From Otatea glauca (taxonomy: Eukaryota; Streptophyta; Magnoliopsida; Poales; Poaceae): 64,000 bases of DNA. Location: positions 8,816,452 through 8,880,451 of the forward strand of contig CM070721.1 of the NCBI GenBank assembly GCA_036346275.1, read 5' to 3'. Below are positions 33,258 to 42,619 of this stretch, one piece after another (the stretch's first letter is position 1; each line of letters begins with the position of its first letter). The translations under genes were made by a program, and so were the position numbers. Under the pieces are notes generated by a model. It was not told where the DNA came from and searched no databases. It was given only the letters and a program-made list of their open reading frames with translations.

Positions 33258-36200
33258 ATGGATCGGAGATGGATGTATAATGCAAACCGTTAAAGCCGAG
33301 ATTACATCGACGGGGTATCTGCTTTTCGAAGAGCCGCTGAGGAGAACAAGTTGCACAAGAAAACGGAGTACATATATTGTCCATGCATTCAAGAATGAGA
33401 AAATATTTTCAGACAAAGAGCACATCCACTTGCACTTGATTCGAAGGTGTTTTGTACTTGGCTATACACGTTGGACAAGTTACGGTGAAGAGGAAGACAT
33501 ACATGAATGTGATAACGTATTGAATGATGGAGAAGGCATTATGGCAGCTGACATCGGTTATGGATCTGATGAGGATAGGTTGGACATTGATGACGATAAT
33601 AATCTTGCTCAGATGTTGCGCGATGCAGAAGGGAATTACACTAGTCAGAGAGAGTTTAATCAATTCAAGGGTTTGTTGGATGACTCGGACACACCTTTGT
33701 TCCCGGGTTGCAAGGAGGAATACACAAAGTTGCACACCATGCTTTCACTTCTAAAATTGAAGGCAAGCAATGGTTGGTCCGATAAGAGTTTCACGGCGCT
33801 ATTACATTTCTTAGCGGACATGCTTGCAGATAGAAACGTATTGCCGATAACCACTTATTTAGCTAAGAAAGTTGTATGTCCATTGGGATTGAAAGTAGAA
33901 AGAATACATGCATGTCCAAACGATTGTATACTCTATCGCAAAGAGTATACAGACATGCATGTATGTCCGGTGTGCAAATCATCACGATACAAGCGTAAAG
34001 GCCATGACAGCGAGGGCACCGTGGTGAAGAAAGAAGCTCCCGCTAAAGTGGTGTGGTATTTACCAGTAATACCTCGGTTGAAGCGTTTATTTGGATTGAG
34101 TACAGATGGAATGAATCCTGCTGATAGAAAGCTAAGACACCCTGCTGATTCTGCCCAGTGGAGAACCATCGATAGGCACTTTAGGAAGGACTTCGGGAAT
34201 GAACCGAGGAATATAAGGTTTGGTTTGAGTACGGATGGAATGAATCCTTTCAGTAACATGAGTAGTATTCATAGCACTTGGCCCGTGACTCTCTGTATCT
34301 ACAACCTTCCTCCTTGGTTATATATGAAATGAAAGTACATTATGATGTCGCTGCTTATCCAATGGCCGAGACAACCTGGCAATGATATTGATGTATACCT
34401 ACAACCATTGGTGGAAGATCTTGTGATACTGTGGAACGAAGGTGTACAGGTATGGGATGAATACAAGCGAGAGTACTTCATCCTATGCGCATTGTTGTTT
34501 TGCACCATTAATGATTTCCCTGCCCTTGGTAACCTATCCGGTCGTACTGTAAAAGGGGCCAAAACATGCCCCTAGTGCATGGATGAAACCGCTAGTGTGT
34601 GGCTCAATAACTCGAGGAAAACTGTGTACATGCATCACCGTAGGTTCCTTCGCAGGAATCACCCCTACCGCAATATGAAGAAACAATTCGACGGGACAAA
34701 AGAGGATGGTATAGCTCCAAGGTCTCGTCGTGGGGAAGAGGTATATGATATGGTTAAGGATATTAATGTTGTACTTGGAAAAGGAGATAGTGATAAAAAA
34801 TCGAGGTCTCATACTGAGAAGACCACGTGGAAGAAGAGATCGATATTTTGGAACTTGCCCTATTGAAAGGACTTAGAAGTTCGACACTGCATAGACGTCA
34901 TGCACGTAGAGAAAAATGTATGTGACAGCTTGATTGGTCTTTTGCTGAATATTCCTAGCAAAACTAAGGACGGACTGAAGGCACGAAGGGACCTAGAAGA
35001 TATGAAAATCAAAGCTAAGCTACATCCTCAAGACACCGAGAAAGGCCGACTTTACCTTCCCCCAGCTTGCTACACTCTATCCAAGAAAGAGAGAACAGAC
35101 CTCTACAAATGCTTGCATGGTGTGAAAGTTCCGTCCGGTTACTCCGCAAGCATCAAGAATCTGGTCTCGATGAAAGATTTGAAGTTAACTGGCATGAAGT
35201 CTCATGATTGTCATGTGATGATGACACAAATGCTTCCTATTGCAATTAGAGGTATTTTGCCTGAAAAGGTCCAAGAGGCAATCATGAGGTTGTGTTTCTT
35301 CTTCAACACGATTTCACAGAAAGTCATCGATCCCATCGGACTTTCTGAACTGTAGAATGATGTGGTCAAGACACTATGCCAGCTAGAGATGTATTTCCCT
35401 CCATCATTTTTCGATATAATGGTTCATCTCATTGATCACCTTGTGAATGAGATAAATATATGTGGCCCCGTATTCCTGCATCAAATGTACCCGTTCGAAA
35501 GGTACATGGGTATTCTGAAGAAGTATGTACGCAATCGATCTCGGTCGGAGGGTTGCATTGTGGAAGGCTATGCAAATGAGGAGGTTATCGAGTTTTGCGT
35601 GGATTACGTGGAGGGGGTGGAACCGGTAGGAGTGCCTGTATCTCACCATGAGGATAGTCTAGCTGGAAAAGGGACAATTGGAAGGAAATCAACAAATTCT
35701 TACGACCATGGATTGTTCGAAAAAGCTCATTTCACAGTCTTGCAACAGTCAGTTGAGGTGTCCTCATATATGGACATGCACAAGGATAAGCTACGAGAGG
35801 AAAATCATGGACGATCAGAGGTTTGGGTAACAAAAGTTCATAACCGTTTGTTCAATCATTGGTTCAAAGAGCATATGACTGGGAAAGAAACAAGTGTTAT
35901 ATTGAGGTGGTTGGCAAAAGGGCCATCAGGTACAATCTTGACATGGCAAGGATACGACATAAATGGATATACCTTTTATACGAGATCTCAGGATAGCAAA
36001 AGCACTTACCAAAATAGTGGTGTCCGCATAGATGCCTATGACAACACAGGCAGTAAGAAGAGTAGCTTCTATGGGTTCATAGAAGAGATTTGGGAGCTCG
36101 ACTATTGTATTTTTAAGATCCCAATGTTTCGGTGTCATTGGGTACAACTCCCAAAGGGTGTCAAGGTGGACAAGTACGGCTTCACAACTTTGGACATCGA

Positions 36201-36480
36201 ACATGACAGATACAGAGACGAACCATTCGCACATGCAAAGCAAGTAGCACAAGTCTTCTATGTAATCGATCCGGCAGATAAGAAGCGCCATGTAGTTCTT
36301 CAGGGAAAAAAAAGGATCGTCGGAGTTTAGAATGTCGTGGATGAGGATGAGTACAACCAGTTTGATGAGTTGTCTCCTTTCGTAGATGGCAACATCAGGC
36401 TCGAGGAAGAAACCACTCAGGAAGCTACCTATCATCGCGACGATCATGAAGAAAGGCAAATTGTGAAAGAAAATAATTAG
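33258..36480 (+). pseudogene. TNP2-type CACTA transposase, stop-riddled
   Basis: The start is ATG 33258 (MDRRWMY), right after a splice acceptor. The N-terminal transposase-associated region loses frame near 33390. From there one frame runs unbroken in phase to TAG 36480, about 1,030 codons, interrupted by stops at 34330, 34574, 34864, 35353 and 36328. The Transposase_21 core includes the zinc-like HVCPVCKSSRYK near 33960 and FGLSTDGMNPF near 34225. A DUF4218 region follows (LYLPPACYTLSKKER near 35052), and a DUF4216-like C-terminus (VDKYGFTTLDI near 36170). It would cut and join CACTA ends. Each of the five in-frame stops is one C-to-T or G-to-A step from the codon expected there. Also odd: a GLSTDGMNP copy is present at about 34096 as well as 34225. 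Confidence 0.9.
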
Positions 36481-36742
36481 CTATATACGAGTAATGGCAA
36501 TGTGATGTAAACAATATGCATTTGTATGGAGTAATGGAAATGTGGTGTTATGCATTTGTGTGGAGTAATGGAAATGTGGGTCATTAATATATTAGGATTA
36601 TATAGGGTATATAATATTTAGTAGGATTTTATAGGGTATATAATATTTAGTAGGATTATATAAGGTCATTAATATATTAGGATTATATAGGGTATATTAC
36701 TATATTAGGATTATATATGGTCATTAATATATTAGGATAATT
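36481..36742. repeat. Short AT-rich tandem repeats after TNP2
   Basis: Repeats of GTAATGGAAATGTGG and then of TCATTAATATATTAGGATTA / TATAGGGTATATAATATTTA. Presumed 3' UTR and spacer. Confidence 0.7.
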
Positions 36743-36912
36743 GTATCAGTGGCGGTTCTTCACAAGAACCGCCACAGAAAATATATGTATTAGTGGCTGT
36801 TTTTTATACGAACCGCCACAGATAAGTGTATCAGTGGCGGTTCTTGTGAAGAATTGCCACAGATAAGGGTATCAGTGCTGGTTCTTGTTAAGAACCGCCA
36901 CTGATAATATGC
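36743..36912. repeat. Internal array of CACTA subterminal motifs
   Basis: Four or more copies of ATCAGTGGCGGTTCTT / AAGAACCGCCAC, the same motif as at both ends of the element but about 5 kb from either. It ends GATAATATGCC before a TATA box, as the left array does. Confidence 0.85.
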
Positions 36913-36914
36913 CC

Positions 36915-36925
36915 TATATATAAAA
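36915..36925 (+). promoter_or_regulatory. TATA box of the second CACTA gene
   Basis: TATATATAAAA, 3 bp after the internal array, followed by an ACCCTAAACTC leader. The arrangement mirrors the TNP2 promoter at 32246. Confidence 0.6.
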
Positions 36926-37229
36926 GTCGATACAGTCACTCTTCTCACTGAGTGCCCTAAACCCTAAACTCTCGCCGCTTCACTCTTCTCACCAAGAGAA
37001 AGTCTAAACCCTAAACTCCCGCCGCGCCCAACGCCGTCACGGTCGCCGCCCCCGACGCCGCCCGTGCGACGCCACCACGGTCGCCGCCCGACGCCGCATG
37101 CGCCCGACGCAGCCCCGACTCCGCGACGGGCCTCGCCTCGCGTTTGATGCCGGCCCACCCGCTGCAGACGCTCCGCCGCCCACGCTTGACGCCGCCCCCA
37201 AGTCACCATCCCCTTATATCTATGCCCTA

Positions 37230-38677
37230 GAGCATCTTCGAGAGAAGACAAGTAAGAAATATTTCAATCCCTGGCTTTCCCTTCTTGATTTTGTCTTGAG
37301 CACAGATTTGGGCTGGGGAGAAAGAATTCCAAATCATTGATTTGGTGTCTGGCTGGCTAGACTTTCATCCTGGTTCTATGTGCCCAGCATTTGTTCTGTG
37401 CTTGATTGACCAGAAGGTTTGGTCCTTGCGGCTGAATCTTGGTAAGGGGATTTGGTTGGAGAAATTGATTCTGTGCAGCATCTTGTGAGGCTCAATATCG
37501 CAGTTGGGGTGTCACAATTGCGATAGGGGCATTGTATCTCTGGAACCTGGCCTTTCTCCCGTGGCACTTGCGGCGGCACTTGGTTTTCTGGACAGTAACT
37601 TCGGTTGCACCTTGCCCTGTCCTCTGGATAGCTTCGAGTGCTATTCCTTAGTGAGTATTACTGAGATTTGGTCTCAGTTTTTCATTGCCTTTTACATTGC
37701 TCTGTGATGATATGGGTACTGTGATGAAAGAACAATTATTTCTGTGAGCTAGGCCTTGAACTGTAGACTTATACGTTGAAAGTGTTGATATGTTCACTGT
37801 TTAGATTATCTATTCATTCCCAGAAATTGACTGCAATCCTCTTCGTCGAGATTTAAGCTGTTCTTATTAGTTTACATTACGATCATTACATGCTGATGCT
37901 ATTCTTTTGATCGGTTAGACGGTGTAAAATTGTTGATTGGGTAGATACTAAATTGAATACATCTTTGTCGGTTTAGTTTAGTGCTATGTTGATCTTTATT
38001 ACGATCAATATTTGCTTAGATAGATTTGTTATCTTCTTTGTCGATCGATATGAATTTATATGATAGAGTTGGTTGGCAAATGCTTGAACAGTTAAATCTG
38101 AAACCCTCTGGTTAGTAGATAATCTATTAAACAGCAAGTAAAGATTGTCAATTCTTTATTGTGCATATTAAGGTGGTAAGAGTTCAAGGCCTAATTTTCT
38201 GAATTAATTTGTTAGCCGATTCGTGATTAAGGTTGAAGATTTAACATCTTCAGCAAACCCTAATCTGAGAGCAATATAATACAATCTTCATTCAAGTTGT
38301 GATAGTAGACATGATTCATTGTATGAATGACATAAAATCCTTTTATTCTTTGAATTTACTGGTAAAATCCTTTTATGCTTTGAATTTCCCGTTTGAATAC
38401 CCATTCAAAGATAACAGTTACAATGTGGTCGTCACAATAAATTTCAATTTTAAAATTCCCGCATTCAAATATAGCCGTCTGAATTTACCAGTAAAATAAA
38501 CGGTTGCTGTTATGACTGTTATGTGGAATATGATTAGAATATAGGAGAGAGAAAATAGAGAGTATGATATTGAGAGTGCTGTTGGAGAGGGAGGAGATAT
38601 GGAGAGGCATTTTTTAGAGAGTTCTCTAAATCTAGCTTTTGGAGAGTGAGTTTTGGAGAATCCTTTTGGAGATGCTC
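37230..38677. mobile_element. PIF-like element nested in the CACTA element
   Basis: Left end GAGCATCTTCGAGAG; right end in reverse complement GAGCATCTCCAAAAG. Flanking triplets are CTA and TAA, so the duplication is imperfect. 38480-38640 in reverse complement (CTCTCCAACAGCACTCTC, TCTATTTTCTCTCTCC) matches the left arm of the element at 53429. The interior 37300-37700 looks like a host first exon-intron region (donor CAA/GTAAGA at 37250) but I cannot identify it. No transposase. Confidence 0.55.
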
Positions 38678-38695
38678 TAAAAGTGTACTTCTTTC

Positions 38696-40969
38696 TTGCT
38701 ATACATAACCTCTAATTTCGGACGCGCTTCTGATTCTAGCTTACAGCTTTCCCGCCCAAGAAATAGCGATGACGAAGCAATCTCGCAAAGGGTCCAGGAG
38801 CTGTACGTCGAGTCTTCCCAAGGAACATTCCACCCAGATAGGGAGAACGACGGACTAACATGTGCCTTGGGAAACAAGGAGCATCCTGGACGGACACAAG
38901 GTGCCGGGGTTAAGGTTCCCTGGAAGAAGGGATTCCCAGAGCACCTCCACACTTACAAGAGTCGAAAGAGAGCTAGAGAAGCGTTTGCGGAAATAGAAAT
39001 GATGAAGGAAAAGATGCTTTGAGAATTACAAGGCACAATAGAACAACAAGTACAACAAGCCATGAGCCAGTAGCAAGCCGAGAACATTGTTACGACCAAC
39101 CCTCCGAATCGTCGCAGTAGTTGCGCATCCACCCCACTTATAGAACAAGACATGGGCCATTATCCTGTGGACGACATATATGACCCCACACCGTGCCAGC
39201 TCACTTTGCCCGTCATGAACATATTCATTCAGGCTAGTACAGGCATAGCGTACCCATGCAAAGAAGGAGGTGTATTGCACAACTCTACAATAGCGCCGGG
39301 TTATGGAAAGGTCCAGGTGGACACGGTTAATCCCCAGTTTGCCAACCTCGGGCTAGAAATGCTCCCGAACGACGAGGTTACAACTCTAAGAAGTGCCGTC
39401 CACTCATTCATCCAGTGGCGCAAACGTGACATCGTCTTGGACCATCATGAAGTGCCTGTCCCTCGTGAGGTGAACCTGCTAGCCTCTCCTGCAGTGAACC
39501 TGCCGGCCTGTCCTACAGTAAACCTCACACAGTCGTCATCAACACATCAGCATACAAAAGTTAGTGCAACAACTTCAGTTGGCCGACTTAAAAATCCTTC
39601 TCTGAAGGCATGGCAGAATAGACAAGTCATATCAGTGAGGTCAGGCGAAGCCAGAACAGAGTATGATGTTGTGCGCGAGAAAAGTAAGGGTAAAGCGGTG
39701 TCCAAAGGACAAGCTGATGAAGAAAGACTGAAATACGAATTGGGGAAGCCGTTTGTCACCCCTTCGAAACTTGATAGCCTAACAGTGCAGCTAAGGTGAT
39801 TACATGCATGGTATATGGAGCGATCTAACCAAGATGTACTCCTGAAGGTGATTACTGCCATTTACAGAGAGGAACATTTCCACCATGAGGGGTCTGGCTA
39901 CTTCATGATAGAATTCAGAGAGTTGCACAACATGTACTATCAAGATGCCCTCGACGTGTCTCTTATGAGATGCTGGTCACTGTAAGTGTCCAATATAAAA
40001 ATCATTGTCTACATTTATGTAATACCGATAAATGTGATGTCTAAATCATTTCTTATGTAGATACGAGTTGATCGAACTAAGAAGAACTAACGGGCTAGTG
40101 GCATTCCTCGATCCGGGAATGGTCTGCCAGCCGGAAATCAAAAGAGTACCAAAGGAGGTCGACGACTACATATATAACGCTTTCATCAAACTCCAAGACA
40201 AGGAGTTCATACTTTTACCATACAATTTCAAGTAAGTGGCTCACTAGTTAGTTCAACTTCTTGTTGATCTCGTTCTTTGCTCAGCTTAGGACTAATGACT
40301 ATGGCATCATACATGTGTATGTAGTTTCCACTGGATTCTCGTAGTAATTACTCCAGATAAAAGCAAGATGCTGATCTTAGACCCACTGGACAAAGATCCA
40401 AAAAACTACAAAAATATGACAAGTCTAGTGAATAGGGCATTCGAAGCATATTGTAAAAAGTGCTCGAGACACTGTCCTTTCCAGAAATCACTGACAATCC
40501 ATACTAAATTTCCGGTACGCACAAAAACAATTTTCCTATATCGCACCTCGTAGTCAATAACTCCTTCAATGTTGTATAAGTTTATTCAATTTTTGCGATT
40601 ACTACAAGCAAACATAAGGCACAAATTTATGTGGGTACTTCGTGTGCCAATACATGCGCGAAATCTTAGGCTCTACAATAGTAAACAATGAAGTAGAGGT
40701 TTGCCACGCTAACATCGCACATTGATTCGTACTTCTCATTCTCTATATAAGCTCTTAAGATAAACTTTTTCTATTTATAGCGTCTGAACTTGCCTATGGG
40801 AGGACTGGTTCCAAATGAAACACAAGGCATTCAGAGACAGCTCGCCTACTTCATCATGAAGGAAGTACTCAACAAGAACAGCAAGTTTCATGACCCAGAT
40901 AATAACGATGAAATCTTCCATACTCATCTGCCACCTCCTGAGGCCCCTACCAACACTGAAGACTCATAG
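38696..40969 (+). pseudogene. TNPA-like protein fused to Ulp1-type cysteine protease
   Basis: First exon block 38696-39980 encodes FHPDRENDGLTCALGNKEH and AREAFAEIEMMKEKM, then the CQLTLPVMNIFIQASTG...AYPCKEGG region shared with the copy at 7540-7470. An intron with GTAAGT...TTATGTAG follows. Ulp1 exons come next: ELRRTNGLVAFLDPGMV (40075), FHWILVVITPDKSKMLILDP (40324; catalytic His and Asp) and GTNLCGYFVCQYMREIL (about 40620; catalytic Cys). The last exon ends EAPTNTEDS at TAG 40969. Stops at 39020, 39071 and 39797 are CGA-to-TGA or CAG-to-TAG type. TNPA proteins bind subterminal repeats; the protease would be expected to cleave SUMO-like tags. Its 5' end is separated from the promoter by the nested element. 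Confidence 0.75.
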
Positions 40970-41684
40970 GCTTATAGTTTAGAAAACTAGTTAATTTTTT
41001 TCTTACGGTGGTGTAAACTGATGTTTCATTAAATGTCAAGTTTAGTATTGGATGGCATGGCTTGCACATGTTCTAATTTCTGTCATTTGATTTAAGAAGT
41101 TGTGATTGATCTGCGCGTGTGTTGTTGCCCTTCTCCCGTGCGTGTGTGTGTGTGTGTTGATGGGTGGTGTGTGTGTGCTCTAGACGAGGAGCGCTCCCTC
41201 TATTGCTTTTCTTCGTGTCCTTTCATGATGGCTAGTAGAGCTTTTTATAGACGTGGGTGAAGGATGAATACGGCAAGAGCTCAACCCCAAAACTGCACCA
41301 TTACAGCAGGTTTATTTGATTGCTTGATTTAGTTGCCGAAGTTTCTTTTGCATCTTTACCTTCCATTCATAAGAGATTTGATTACATGGTCCTTGCTTTT
41401 TAGCTCGCATTCCATCCGAGTGGATATGATAAGATAACATTTCTTTCGAATGAGATCAATTTGAATAAATCTGTCTTTCTATTTTCCTTGATCGATCCAA
41501 CGGCCTAGGTCATTCGTGTTGTTTTATATCATATTTTGCTAAAACCATTTTTGCTGCCTACATGAGGGGGAAAATGATAAGTTGTATAATGTGGAGTCTA
41601 GGTTACGAACTTACCATACAAACTTAAAAATTCTTGGGATGAGATATTTGTTGATTTTATATGAACAATTAATTATTCTCTCAG
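40970..41684. other. Spacer, including captured intron
   Basis: A (GT)n microsatellite lies at 41141-41158. From about 41230 the sequence looks like plant intron and ends in a T-rich acceptor (TTATTCTCTCAG) directly before the SBDS exon, so part of it was probably captured with that exon. Confidence 0.45.
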
Positions 41685-41862
41685 ATATTGGACAAAGGGG
41701 AGCTCTAGGTTTCTGGCAAGGAGAGGGAGGCACAGCTGTCTAACCAGTTCAGGGATATCGCCACCATTGTGATGGAGAAGACTATCAACCCTGAAACCCG
41801 ACGGCCCTACACCATCACCATGATCGAGCGCCTCATGCATGAGACACACTTTGGCGTGGATT
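41685..41862 (+). pseudogene. SBDS: Captured exon of the ribosome maturation gene SBDS
   Basis: After the acceptor CTCTCAG the plus strand encodes ILDKGELxVSGKEREAQL, then FRDIATIVMEKTINPETRRP and YTITMIERLMHETHFGVD. These are hallmark residues of the central part of eukaryotic SBDS (human SBDS has FRDIATIV and NPETKRPYT at the corresponding place). SBDS releases eIF6 from the 60S ribosomal subunit. One stop replaces a Gln codon (CAG to TAG). Only about 59 codons are present, with no start and no C-terminal domain, so it is a gene fragment picked up by the CACTA element, in the same orientation as its own genes. Confidence 0.85.
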
Positions 41863-42111
41863 AGTCATTGTTGTCATGTAGGGTACTAGCCAGCTTGCAA
41901 AAAGATTGCCAAAGTGATGATGTTTTCCTGTAAGCAACAAATTCATCATTTCTTCTACACTGTTTTATTGTTGTTGTTTGATCAAATCAGTATATTGTTG
42001 TACATTGTAATTGTGTATATACAAAATCTGTGATTGATGTATATGTTTCAGAGGGCATGGCTATCAGCACCTGAGGCTAGCCCAAAATGCGGTTTTTTAT
42101 TTTTTCGGTCA

Positions 42112-42370
42112 GGTACTATCTGTGGCGGTTGGTGGATAGAACCGCTCCGCCACAGATAATATTGTTATCTGTGGCAGTTGGTGGACAGAACCGCCACACA
42201 TAATATAGTTATCTGTGGCGGTTGGTGTATAGAATTGCCACAGATAACAATATTATCTGTGGCGGTTAAAAAACCGCCACGGATAATCCTCGATTATCAG
42301 TGGCACTATATCTGTGGCGGTTCAATAACCGCCACTGATGGCAGTTATGAACCGCCACAGATGAACTTTT
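42112..42370. repeat. Right subterminal repeat array of the CACTA element
   Basis: About eight copies of ATCTGTGGCGGTT / AACCGCCACAGAT, ending 11 bp before the terminus. Confidence 0.85.
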
Positions 42371-42381
42371 CCAGTGTAGTG

Positions 42382-42614
42382 GAAACTAGGTGGGAGCAAG
42401 GACCAAAAAGGGGAAAAAATCGATGTGTCGGCATTAAACAAATATGCGAAATTTGAGGCTAGGCGGGAGGAAGGACATAACAAATCGGTGTATCAGCCCA
42501 AACCGATACAAGGATATCGGTCCAAAAAGTTTATATTTGAAAATTTTAAATTTTAAAATGACAGAAAAAGGTTAATATGCCTATTTGCAAGCTAATGAAA
42601 TTATTAGAGCTAAA
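42382..42614. other. Flank between the CACTA element and the solo LTR
   Basis: Contains AAACCGATACAAGGATATCGG, similar in style to 46860-46950 on the far side of the solo LTR. Both belong to the AT-rich sequence into which the LTR element was inserted. Confidence 0.4.
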
Positions 42615-42619
42615 GTAAC

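Larger units (their letters stand above)
31836..42381 (+). mobile_element. Large CACTA (En/Spm) element
   Basis: 10.5 kb from CACTACGTCAAAACCTG to GTAGTG; the right end in reverse complement is CACTACACTGGAAAAG. Flanking 3-mers are AAA and GAA, an imperfect duplication. Subterminal arrays of GTGGCGGTTC.../...GAACCGCCAC occupy about 31900-32220 and 42112-42370. Inside, all on the plus strand: a TNP2 transposase pseudogene, a TNPA-Ulp1 pseudogene, a nested PIF-like element (37230-38677) and a captured SBDS exon. Confidence 0.92.

Noticed and set aside
37098..37340. Pro/Ala-rich 80-codon frame as a gene
   Set aside because: It spans the leader of the second CACTA gene and the start of the nested element, with a good splice donor inside.
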